This document shows, one piece after another, positions 1 through 9,593 of a stretch of DNA of 25,814 nt; the stretch's first letter is position 1; each line of letters begins with the position of its first letter. The DNA is from Paramacrobiotus metropolitanus. Taxonomy: Eukaryota; Tardigrada; Eutardigrada; Parachela; Macrobiotidae. The translations under genes were made by a program, and so were the position numbers. Location: the NCBI RefSeq assembly GCF_019649055.1, contig NW_026570629.1, positions 1-25,814 on the forward strand. Reading direction: 5' to 3'. The notes under the pieces were generated by a model. The model was not told where the DNA came from. It made no database searches and worked only from the letters and a program-made list of their open reading frames with translations.

Positions 1-2
1 TT

Positions 3-410
3 ACGGAGCTGCAAGTCCACAATGCCATCGAACAGCACGTGGCCAAAGTACGGACCGCGACTGGAACCAATCAAGGGGATATTAAAGTCTATCCCGGTAC
101 CAGAGGCCGATTGGTGCTTCTTAAACAAAGGTACCGAACATGGTTCACTGGCATTCGACACCTCCTCGAAACCAGAACGGTCGACATAGTGAATGAGTTG
201 GGACGGGTCGGCGCAAGAACTGACGACCAGATCCGCCAAGCCAGGGAGGAATGCCAAACAATGATTAACCTTACCGAAGCCTTAGAAGAAGGGATTATCG
301 AATGGGAAGAGGAACAAATTGTACTCCATGCACAATTTGCGGAACATCAACTTTCCATCCCGCCGATACTTGAGATCCAAGCCCACGAACCTGGTGGCCA
401 ACCACAATAA
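3..410 (+). CDS. Gag-like charged helical protein, C-terminal part (partial)
   Basis: The frame is already open at the window edge, so only the C-terminal about 135 residues are visible. They are rich in Glu, Arg and Gln, with a long predicted helical stretch (around the residues VDIVNELGRVGARTDDQIRQ), and have no zinc knuckle. The frame overlaps the beginning of the pol frame by roughly 90 bases in a different phase (+1 relative to it), the usual gag-pol arrangement in LTR elements. I do not recognise the sequence as a named gag family; the assignment rests on position and composition only. A protease motif (D-T/S-G) is not visible. Confidence 0.4.
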   Translation, partial: TELQVHNAIEQHVAKVRTATGTNQGDIKVYPGTRGRLVLLKQRYRTWFTGIRHLLETRTVDIVNELGRVGARTDDQIRQAREECQTMINLTEALEEGIIEWEEEQIVLHAQFAEHQLSIPPILEIQAHEPGGQPQ

Positions 411-2079
411 AAAGGAGGTCATTATCCGGAAAGGAACCCCTATGGGTCGGATCGAGCCGTACGAACACATGACGGACGATCGGAGGGCCCGGGTCAGACT
501 TGCCCAATTAGGTGAGGAAGACTCGGAAACACTAGAAGAGCAGAAGAAGGCCATCAACTCCATTAAGCTCGGAGAGAACCTAACCGACGGGCAGCGACAA
601 GTTTTACGAGACATCGCATGGGAGTAGAGATTGGTCTTCCCGACCTCAAAGCGACCCTATGGTGACGTCAAGGGAGTCACTCACGTCATCGACATCCAAG
701 GTGCAAAGCCCATCAAGATGAACCCGACCAGAACAAGTTGGAAGGGCCGCGAATTCATCTCCAAGCACGTGCAGAAGATGTTGGACCAGGGCGTAATCGA
801 ACTTTCCGACGCAGCATGGAGCTTTCCCGTGGTCTTGGCAGCCAAAAAAAGCCCGGATGGCTCCGTCGGAACTCGGTTCTGCATCAACTATATTAAGCTG
901 AATGCAGTAACCAAGAAGAACAACTACCCTCTTCCTAACCCGGACGAACTACTAGACCGGTGCGCCGGGATGGAATTCTACGGCAAGGTGGACTGCCAGT
1001 TCGGTTTTTGGCAAATCCCAATGGACGAAGCCTCAAAGGACGTGACAACCTTCGTAACCCCGGAGGGCATGTACCGCTTTAACCGGATGCCGTTCGGAGT
1101 CTGCAACGGACCCGCAACTTTCCAGATGCATGTCGATAAAATCACGGCAAAAGCCCGCAAGAAAGGTGTTTTTGCCTACATTGACGACATCATCTTCTTC
1201 GGTCGGACTTTTGATGAATTCAAGGAAGCCTTCCGAGCAACCCTGGACTGCCTACTAGAGGCCGGGTTCACCATCAAGCCTTCAAAGTGTGAGGTCGGAA
1301 CGGATAAATTACCGTTCCTTGGCCATGTCCTCAGCAAGGCTGGAGTCCAGACCGACGACGAGAAAGTAGCGGCCATTGCTCAGCACCAACCCCCGAGAAC
1401 AGAACGCCAATTGCGGTCGTTCCTCGGGTTGGCCAACTATTACCGGAAATTCATCCGTAATTACGCACAGAGGACATCAAAGATGTACGAACTCCTTCGG
1501 AAAACGAATTCCATCCGGACAGACTGGACGGATGACCATACGGCGGAGTTCAACGGCATCAAGATAGCCTTAATCACAGCCCCGGTACTCGCTAGGTTCC
1601 ACCCGTTCAAGAAGACGGTAATCGAGTGCGATGCCAGTGGAGCCGGACATAGCGCGGTGTTGTCACAAGAAGACCACCCGGTAGCTTTTGCCAGCCGAGT
1701 ACTCCACGGAGCTGAAAAGAACTACGGTGTCACCGAACGGGAATGCCTAGCCGTAGTCTGGGCCTTGCAAAAGTTCAAACACTTCATTGATCATGGACCC
1801 TTCACTGTCCGAACGGACCACCGAGCCCTGCACAACTTGATGCGCTGTGACTCCAATAGACTTGGCATCAACCCCCGGCTAACACGGTGGGCATTGGCTC
1901 TGCAAGGCAAGGATATCACCATCGAGTACAAAACCGGAGTTTTCTGCGACAACGCGGATGCCCTGTCTCGATGGCCGTTGGAACGACCCGAAGATAACGA
2001 CCCTCACGAAGAACTCGCCCAAGTACCCAACTTTGAAGACTTCAAAGATGAGATCCAAATAAGGTCTCTAAGGGTGTAA
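319..2079 (+). CDS. Ty3/gypsy pol: reverse transcriptase and RNase H
   Basis: This enzyme copies element RNA into DNA and degrades the RNA strand. Before the RT proper, 319-624 encodes the usual Ty3 lead-in (NHNKKEVIIRKGTPMG, then LTDGQRQVL). An in-frame TAG at 625-627 interrupts it, and the frame is open again to 2079. Counting from 631, RT shows the catalytic Asp in KVDCQFGFWQIPM (121), FNRMPFGVCNGPATFQ (150-165) and YIDD (183-186). The connection follows with LRSFLGLANYYRKFI (261-275). RNase H keeps its acidic set: D334 in CDASG, E370 in TERECLAV, D396 in TDHRAL and D443 in NADALSR. The domains look functional apart from the TAG, which could be a mutation or a readthrough site. No integrase follows; the protein ends soon after the words VPNFEDF, which also occur in the second copy at about 22420. 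Confidence 0.92.
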
Positions 2080-2264
2080 CGGAAGGTTCAGAAGGAAAGG
2101 AGCCGAAGAAACCCGGACCAGACCTTGGAACCCGGAGGCTTAACGGATGAGGCCCGAGTTAGGTCTCTTCGAGCGGTCGGATGGAAGCAGACTAACAGAA
2201 TGCGTCGCCCAGTTCCGAAGAACACCCCGCTCCTCGGATGCAAAGTCATCTCCGACTGGAATGA
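2080..2264 (+). other. Linker between pol and protein A
   Basis: The pol frame reopens after the TAA at 2077 and stays open to 2460, overlapping protein A in another frame. The translation is Arg/Pro-rich with no recognisable motif. It may be a decayed or recoded C-terminal extension of pol or simply an untranslated linker. Confidence 0.3.
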
Positions 2265-3362
2265 GCTTGCAACCGCAGACGCCGGGACAGGACTCGAAGA
2301 AGGGTCAAACCTCAGATATCATCCTCGGACAGCGAGTCAGACACCGAATCAGGCCGGCAGGAACCCGACAAGAACCGGGGGCCGAAACTTAAGCCTGGTC
2401 AGAGTGTCGACGCTTGGGTCGATGAGATTCGTCGATGGGCCGATGGGAAGCCTCCAATAGAGGCACCCAAGGCTAAATCAAAGCTCTTGGACGTAAGCAC
2501 CCCGCTCCTTCGGATGATGATCGATAACTCTAATCGTAGAGAAGGTCGAGAAGAAGCGGCAAAGGCTGAACCGAAGGCCGAACCGGAGCCTCACGAGGTG
2601 GAAATGAGATCACCTTCACCAGAAATCCCATCAAAGGTTCAAGACAAGTCCGACCGGATGGATGCGGCGTCCACCGAACATCTAGCCGAGGGTTCCGACG
2701 AAGAACTCGATGCGGACACCAACCAGTCCGACTTACCAGCCCCAGATAACATCCGAGATAGGCTGCCGGACAGACAACCTTCGGAGCCCGAGCCTTCCTT
2801 CCCTAAAGCCCCTTTTAAGGAAGACGTCTGGCGCATGAGCCCCACTGCTAACATGGGAAGAAGAGACGTCTACCAGGAACTGGTCACGAAGCTGACGGAG
2901 ATGTACCAGGTGAAGAAGGAACACTTCCTAACTAAACAGTTCATGCCGAAGATCATCGCCTGGATACAGGAAGAAGCCTTGGCTCTCATACTTCATCGCT
3001 CACGGGACACCATGGGAGAGCTGATCTTCCCTAAACCACCGAATAAGCTCCGCAAGGAAGAGTCCATACCCGAAAGGATTGTCAGAGCTATCGGATACTA
3101 CCGTAACCCGAGAGGCTCAACCCGATTTCAGATCGCCCGGTTCCTCAACGTAATGTACACTTACGGGGACAAACCTAAAGGTGAAGCAGAGATTGAAAAG
3201 ATCCAGACGGAGATCGCCCCGATCCTACATCAAATGGTCAGGGATAGAGAGCTGCAGACCACCAACGCGCAGCGCGGACAGTACCTACGGTACACGGTTC
3301 CCGACTTTATCCCTGGCGAAACGAAAGGAACTGAAGCTCCGGATCTCTTACGTCCACAATAA
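2265..3362 (+). CDS. Unknown element protein A, acidic with winged-helix-like C-terminus
   Basis: Open for about 366 codons in one frame; the first ATG is at 2514, and the region before it also looks coding (Ser/Asp/Glu-rich, then a PGQSVDAWVDEIRRW segment). The N-terminal half is low-complexity and charged (repeated KAEPKAEPEP-type runs), probably disordered. The C-terminal half, about 2830-3310, is compact and mixed in composition, with DVYQELVTKLTEM, TRFQIARFLNVMYTYGD and QYLRYTVP, suggesting a helix-rich fold ending in a beta hairpin, like a winged helix. That is inference. It occupies the place where integrase normally lies in Ty3 elements, but I see no HHCC zinc finger and no DD35E pattern. 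A CAATA hairpin sits inside the frame at 2450. The frame ends in TAA at 3360. I do not recognise a family. Confidence 0.6.
   Translation, partial: ACNRRRRDRTRRRVKPQISSSDSESDTESGRQEPDKNRGPKLKPGQSVDAWVDEIRRWADGKPPIEAPKAKSKLLDVSTPLLRMMIDNSNRREGREEAAKAEPKAEPEPHEVEMRSPSPEIPSKVQDKSDRMDAASTEHLAEGSDEELDADTNQSDLPAPDNIRDRLPDRQPSEPEPSFPKAPFKEDVWRMSPTANMGRRDVYQELVTKLTEMYQVKKEHFLTKQFMPKIIAWIQEEALALILHRSRDTMGELIFPKPPNKLRKEESIPERIVRAIGYYRNPRGSTRFQIARFLNVMYTYGDKPKGEAEIEKIQTEIAPILHQMVRDRELQTTNAQRGQYLRYTVPDFIPGETKGTEAPDLLRPQ
2450..2464 (+). repeat. Outlying CAATA hairpin inside protein A
   Basis: A perfect 5-bp stem, GCCTC/GAGGC, closes a CAATA loop within the protein A reading frame. It is the only clear member upstream of the array. 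Another CCAATAG near 1853 has no stem and is not counted. Confidence 0.6.
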
Positions 3363-3411
3363 GAATAGGGGCCCTGCCCGAGTTGAACCTCAGACCAGGC
3401 CACCGGGATGA

Positions 3412-5361
3412 CGGCCGGCCCAGGCGAAAGTCTGGCTCGAACTTGCCGGGTCAACGGCAGCATCTGCGGGTAGCATATTCCCCCATGAAAGACCCAGAGC
3501 ACCCGGGGATTCGAAGGTTTACGAAGTGATGGAACCCTCGGCCCGGGATTCTGCTAACAAGGCATCGAAGCATGCAGTACGGGACAGAAGGGGCAAGTTC
3601 ATCCAGGACACACAGTCAGCTCCCCCGGCATCGCCACCCACCTCCCCGAAGGACTTCGCAGTCAGCTTCGCAGGCTGGAACCTCAAAAAGGGGCCAGTCT
3701 ACGACTAAGAAGCGAAAAAACAAGGGTCGGACCTCACGGAATGCGCACTCCTTGGAAGAGGAAGAAGACCCTCTTCGAAGGAAGATGACGCCGAGTCGGA
3801 ACAAGACTGCGACCGAACCGATAAATCGGACGGCGAAGACGACGATGATGATGAGGGGAAGCCGCCAACAGCGGCACCCCAGGACCCCAACCCGGAGGAG
3901 CCAGATAAACCCGAGGATCCTCCGGCGGAAAACCAAGATGACCCGATGGATGGGGAAGATGTCGGCCACGATGCCCCTTCCCACCAGCAAGACTCGGGTC
4001 CATCCAACCAGCAAGGTCTATGGGAACGGACACCCAGCCCACCGAAGAATCAACTGTTCATGGTGTGGCATGAGGATAAAGCGCAAGTGTTACCGCTGGA
4101 GATCCCATCGAAGCCCATAATACGGCTTCCACCGCGACCGAAGCAGCCGGCGATGATGCGAGCGGCTGAACCGAAGTTCAACCCTCGGATCGCCGACACT
4201 GATGAAGGTTGGGTGCACGTACACGCTGCACTCAAGGCGCTGTCTTGGTCCGGCCCACTGTACGCAACCCCGGACTTGGCTCACCAGCTGTTGAAGCATT
4301 GGCGCGTCGACAAGGACGGAAGCTGGTTCGACCTCAGCCTCGACAGGGTCAAGGAATACTGTCGGTTGGCTTATGAAACGGGTGCCATCCTCCGAGTCTA
4401 CACCCATACCGGGAGGCCATACTACGTCTTCCCGAGGGAGGAGCAAGACCCTGCACCCCGGACTTACCTTGGATGGCGCGATGCAGTCATCGCCTGCCTG
4501 CGAACGGATCGACACCCGGATGGATTAACTCGACGGGAGATCCTGAGCCTCCTAATCGGTCGGTTCGAGTTTATCCTGATGTCCGCTGGACCCCAATTGG
4601 AGGATGATCGGTATCGACCGATCCGACGGAAGGATAGCAACCTGTACCACCTTACAGATGAACTAAAGTATGTCCTGGGGCAGGCATTCCGGCAAAAAGC
4701 CGGAATGCCTGCCCTGCCCAGCGCCACTGACCCAGCCATGTTGGCCACATCATTGGATCGGCCCGACTCGTCTCAGCTAAGCCAACTCCCGATCTACCCG
4801 GATGGACGCGAGATCACGGATCATACGGAATGGGTTGCGCAGTTTGTACTGCCAGAGGCACAAGCAGCCATGGTAGTCACCGCAGCCCGAGCATCTCGGA
4901 ACATTCCCGAATACCTGGGAGCTGAGGAACCACAGGCTCAAGGGGATGCCCCGATGGCCTTCCTGACGGCTCAGCGACTGATCTTCGCGGCCCGGCTTTG
5001 CCACCATCATAGCAACTACACCTTGTACTGCGCGTACCGGAATAACAACGTTCCACCCAGACTGCGGACCACGATAGCCCAGCTCAGCACACCGATGCGG
5101 GACGCATTAGACGGATTGTGGCTTCGGGACTTCCTTATGACGGCGGAACGTTGGAAGAAGGAGTACCGTACTGGTATCCGGATGAGAAGAATACCGACGA
5201 GGCTTCGACCCTCTCGGAATGGTGCCGATGCATTCGCCACTTGCCACCTGGATTCACATCACCACCGATGCCAGAAGGTAAGTCATACTACCGGTATGAC
5301 ATGTGGCCTGGATCATAATCATCCAGCCGAAATCGCCGGCGTCGGGAAGCGCGCCGTGTGA
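3412..5361 (+). CDS. Unknown element protein B with repeated winged-helix-like modules
   Basis: A single frame is open from 3412 to 5361 except for one TAA at 3706-3708. The N-terminal third is disordered and acidic (a run of Asp codons near 3840, then Pro/Glu-rich sequence). From about 4180 it becomes a folded-looking protein. One module ends in GRPYYVFP (about 4250-4440). A second contains HPDGLTRREILSLLIGRF and ends in SNLYHLTDELKYVLG (about 4460-4680). A further helical segment with NYTLYCAYRNNN and IAQLSTPMRDALDGLWLRDF follows (about 4900-5140). The two modules could be tandem winged helices, a nucleic-acid-binding fold; this is inference from pattern. Near 5150 the plausible protein appears to shift into another frame (see next entry). 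No membrane segment, signal peptide or integrase motif is visible. I do not recognise the family. Confidence 0.6.
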
Positions 5362-5522
5362 AGGCTGGAAAACCAGGTCAGGAGACTCCGGATCCCCAAT
5401 CGACCTGCACCCAGGAGGCTGAATCCTCGAACCAGCCGGAGCAACGCGGCCCGGATAAGGACGACGACTCGGAAGGATCCCACTTCGGTGGTGGAGCCCC
5501 GGTCGTCGGAGACTTAGAATAA
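5118..5522 (+). CDS. C-terminal continuation of protein B in a second frame
   Basis: In the +2 frame relative to the preceding gene the translation looks more protein-like than the original frame: PYWYPDEKNTDEASTLSEW, then CIRHLPPGF. It is open to a TAA at 5316, then open again to 5522 with an Arg-rich block (SSRNRRRREARR) and a Gly/Asp-rich tail (SEGSHFGGGAPVVGDLE). Either a frameshift mutation lies near 5150, or the element uses recoding or splicing. A near-perfect splice donor, AAG|GTAAGT, lies inside it at 5277/5278. Confidence 0.45.
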
Positions 5523-5645
5523 GGAAGACCGGCAGCCAGACCCCAATAGGGTTAGGCTTACCGTTAAAACCGGTCAAAAGGACATGACGACGTCTCCAAT
5601 AGGGACGTTGACGAATTTTAACCGGATAAAACCTGAAGAACCCCA

Positions 5646-7355
5646 CAGATTGTGGAGTAACCAAGTTCTGCTATCCGTTCGGACCCTCAATAAGGGATAC
5701 GACGGTAGGACCCTTTGCAAAATCGTGTTAACCACATCTGCTACCTGTACGGACGAAAAATAAGGGATACGTCGGGTTAGCTTATCCCTGTACTAAACCC
5801 AAACGAACCCTATGGAATGGATTCCCTGATTGACTTGGCAAAAACGGGTACACCTGTCAGAATTTCAGTAGATGCACCGTACCGGTATGTCCACCGCGGT
5901 TTCCCCCGGATAGAATCCGTCAGAAGGCTCGGATCCCCCGGCACTAACCCTTTAACGGAGCAGATTGCACCAGATCGAACCACGTTCTGCCACCGGAAAC
6001 CTTTGAGCCACAGACTGTGTGCCCGACCATGATCTGCTACCATTATCGGCCCAGAATGGAGCCTTCAGCCTAAGTCCGCAGACCGCGGCATCCACTTCTG
6101 CTACCAAAGAAAGTCACAGAGTCAGCCACAGGCACGGCTGTCCGTGGGTATCTCAGTGAGGAAACTGCAGATCGCAGCCCCTAGCCACGATTCTGCTACT
6201 AGCTGGACCCTCAATAAGGGATACAGCAGTAGCCTTCCGCAGATCGCGAGTAACCACGATACTGCTACCTTAACCATCCAGCAGATTGCAGATTCCGACC
6301 CTGCCCAAGCTAGCCGGGTCAGAAAAACGATCATACTATGGAAGGAACAGACCGTTCAATACCTACCCGGACCCTTGAAGGCTCCGGAGTAGAGACCCAA
6401 TAGGCCTCCCCCTGTGGATGAAATTCTAAGTTCCGTCCCTTAGATGCGGGGAGCAAAATCATCTACATCTGGGGAACGGAAATACTAGAGGAACCTCGGA
6501 AGGAGGATCACGGCATTTCAGGGAGACATACCACCTTAAATGCCTCGGTCCAAAAAACAGAGTCCAAAGAGTGGACCCGTGAAACGCCGGATAGCAACCC
6601 TGTGAACCCAATAGGTTCCGGGGGAGAGCGCTTAAAAGGCTGCTGCAGACGTCTGAAACCCTATCCCCCGTGGACGACCCGAGCAGAATTGAGACCTCGT
6701 CGTCTGCGAGGGAAAACCCGAGCGAACCTTCGGCCCCGCCGGACCCGACTCGGCAAGCAAGTTGCTTAGACGGTTTAGCAAGACCACTAATTGACCAAAC
6801 CCAGGGTCACAGTGCTTTTGGAAGAGAAGCCTCCTAAAACACCGTGGTCAAACGACCCTTCGCACGAAGGGCGGGAAACCCGGGATGTCGAACGAGATAC
6901 GTTCAGCATTCCCTCCTTCTCATTACGACAGAAGAGCCCGAGACCCTCGGATCGATCCCTCGGGTGAACCCGATAAGTACGAGTTCAATCCAAGTGGACC
7001 GTACCGGACGTTCGCCCTGGCTTCCCCTGGATGAACCGGACAGAATGTTCCGGTCACCGGCGACAATGACAGGAGACAAACTGAGCCAATAAGCGAGGGT
7101 ACGCAACGTCACTGACGGAGCCTAGATACAGGACGGTTTAGTTGGCTTCAGCCGAATCAACGACTCCGCCACCGTCGACCGCTTCTGCAGAACCTGTGGA
7201 GGAAAAACCATAGAAATGTTTCGGACCGTGACACCAACCACGGATCCGTCATCGACTCAGGGAGCTGTCCCCAATAGGGACACCCCGACGTCAAAACCCC
7301 CGTACCGGGGGAGTGGAATAGCCACAGATTGCGTTCCGAACAACGAATCTGCTAC
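5646..7355 (+). repeat. CAGAtyG...CTGCTACC stem module, eight copies
   Basis: Copies lie at 5646-5676, 5717-5745, 5961-5995, 6011-6041, 6078-6105, 6167-6199, 6239-6269 and 7324-7355. Most start with CAGA, CAGAT or GCAGATCG and end with a pairing TCTG, AATCTG or CGATTCTGC, followed by CTACC or a close variant. The centre commonly contains AACCA or ACCA. In the last copy the arms CAGATT/AATCTG pair fully; in the copy at 6167, GCAGATCG pairs with CGATTCTGC around a changed base. This is a second hairpin family interleaved with the CAATA hairpins. Confidence 0.6.
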
Positions 7356-7370
7356 GTCAACGGGACGAAT

Positions 7371-8342
7371 CGCACGAAAGGCGGCTGGCTAGCGGTGAAC
7401 TGCGCAGACGCAATTAATCTCTCGTCAGCCACTCCGGCAGAAGGATCCCAACAAACTAGTCCCTAAGTCGGACTTTGGAACCCAACAGGCTCCCACCCAT
7501 TCAACATAGCCCGGACTTCTACGGCAAAGGAAGCCTTAAACCCTCTACCGATGAAGCCCAGGTGAAAAACCTGCTTTCATGGGATTCGTCGTACGAATAG
7601 CGGCTGGACAAGCACAACTGCGCACAACACAGTTGTCCATGTTCAGGCCCCTCCGGCAGAAGGATCCCGGTCGACAGGTTCCGTAACTCTGACCATAGAG
7701 CCCAATAGGCTCTTAACGCTTACCGGAATGCGGGTTATCGGAGCTAAGGAAGCAACCTCTCCTTAACCCCGTACCCGCAGGACTTACCCTCGGACCCTAC
7801 CAGCCTGGACCTTGTAAGCCGAGGAAGCAACAAGCCCTATACTGGCGAAGTCCAGGTGAAGGCCCAATCATCGGACCCTTCGTACGAAAGAAGGTTAACC
7901 AGGGGCTCCCAGCACAGTCTGCTGGGTCCTTCTGTTTAAACCCGACCGGCAGAAGGACCTCGGTGGAATAGCGGTTCCGTAAATTGAACCGTTAGAGCCC
8001 AATAGGCTCTGCCACCGAACGAATGTGGACCGCGTTGGCCTGGAAGCAGAATCTCCTGACCACTCGATCCACAGGACTTAATCCCCGGATCTCAAACCTA
8101 GAGGATTCCGCTAACATGGTGAAGAAGACGTCACTGCCGCCTTCTCCGCCATGTTTGCCAACACACCCATGGGTAACCCGGGACTTGGAGCATTAGCTAG
8201 CTGCATTTGAACCAGCGACGGGCCCAATAGGCCCTTGTGAAAGAAGCTGACTAACCCGGGATCTCTCGTACGAAAAGCGACGAACCATTGTGGAGGAGGA
8301 TAACCCGCTCCGCTCCAATGGCTCGTCCCTCCGGCAGAAGGA
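7371..8342 (+). repeat. CGTACGAAA...CCGGCAGAAGGA module, four copies
   Basis: Copies span 7371-7445, 7590-7664, 7881-7957 and 8267-8342. Each begins CGTACGAA (CGCACGAA in the first) and ends CCGGCAGAAGGA. Between these fixed words the sequence differs completely but folds: GGACAA with TTGTCC in the second, CCCAGCA with TGCTGGG in the third, GACGA with TCGTC and CCAT with ATGG in the fourth. One or two CAATA hairpins lie between consecutive copies, giving a 200-400 base repeating unit. Confidence 0.65.
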
Positions 8343-8540
8343 CTCTGGACTTCGGAAAGTGACCATCACGTGGATCGCGCCAACCACGATCTCTACCTCG
8401 ACGCTGCTTGCAGAGACCCAATAGGTCCCTAGCATAACTTGGCAGCCCGCGGTAAAATCCGATTACTACCTATACGGTACTAGAAGAGGCCCAATAGTCC
8501 TCCAGCCCGGAGAAACCCCCTTCGGAACGGATGGATCGGG

Positions 8541-9050
8541 ACATTAGGGCACATCGGTACCATTACTCCGATCCAGCGGATCGGACTCGTAGTATCGATG
8601 TCCGGCATGACCATTTCACCCGCGAACCGGACCATGGTCACCTCACGGAACGTGTTAGAACATTAGGGAACACGCGTATCCTTGCTCGACCTCGAAGAAG
8701 ATCGAGTAATGAGACGCGTGTCCGACAAAACTACATGCCCGATGGAAGCCATGGGAAGATTCTAATAACTTTGGCAAGTAGGCCCAATAGGTCTTTGCCA
8801 TGCGGATGAATTACCCTTAGTGTCCCGGAATGGATCGGACGTAGAGCGGCGCGCCAGCGGTTCGGTGTAGAAACCCCACAACGTGCTGCTTGCGGGCCAC
8901 TTCGACGAGAAGTCCCGGAGTAAGGAAACGGGAAGAGTCCAATAGGCTCTTTTCTGCCCTCCGGAAGGATGTACAAGGACATCAGGGTACGCGGATGAAC
9001 GCATGTTAGCGAGACCAGCTAATGCGCATTCATCCGCGTCCGACATGACT
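8541..9050 (+). repeat. ACATYAGGG long-stem module, three copies
   Basis: Copies lie at 8541-8612, 8660-8726 and 8979-9050. Each starts ACATTAGGG or ACATCAGGG, then a long stem with different sequence in each copy, then GTCCGRCATGAC or GTCCGAC. Stems: ACATCG with CGATGT plus TCCGATC with GGATCGGA; ACACGCGT with ACGCGTGT plus CTCGA with TCGAG; CGCGGATGAA with TTCATCCGCG. Fixed joints with fully replaced helices point to selection on shape. Confidence 0.65.
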
Positions 9051-9593
9051 GTACGCCCGGAAGGAGGCTATGGATACCAGCTGAACCTGCTGGATTACCC
9101 GGATAGGATCCAGAATGGATTTCCCGTGGAGAATCACAAGGTACGAACCGGCCAGAACGGACGTGTTCCCCGATGACCAAGACAGGATGATTCGATACTG
9201 GCATCTCGGGTGTTCCTGCCTAAGTAGAAGCACGGGATCAGCCGAAAGGCGGACCAGAATGGACCCCGTCTTTTCAACCTTAGAGTGTTTACCTCGCGGC
9301 TAAGACCCAATTAGGTCTAATATAGTCGCAGGAAAGCCTCTTCTTGCATGCTTTTTGCAAGTCGCCCGGTGAAGACCCCCGGCATCACCGACCATGGAGG
9401 TCGGATTCCCACCAGAGCATGTTGGGCCAGTTTCGGTCGGTTCCCAATAGGAACCCCCGAACCAGCAGGAGCCGAAATTGGACTCCCACAGCCCAGAGGC
9501 TCATCATCGAACCCGCAAGGCTCGGATCCTCCTCAGAAGCGTTACATCCCGGCACTAACCCTGTCCTCAGCACCCAATAGGTGCTAGAGGACC

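Noticed and set aside
1851-1860. CCAATAG in the RNase H region as another hairpin
   Set aside because: The flanks do not pair, and the bases encode conserved RNase H residues.
3616-4042. Minus-strand frames opposite protein B
   Set aside because: They mirror the acidic low-complexity coding strand and have no motifs of their own.
5640-6300. tRNA-like genes in the CTGCTACC repeats
   Set aside because: No A/B box pair, T-loop or acceptor stem can be traced; the units are short hairpins.
8267-8277. CGTACGAAA words as a hammerhead ribozyme core
   Set aside because: The GAAA-like part is there, but no CTGATGA box lies at the right distance; the nearest is CTGACTA at 8247 in one copy only.
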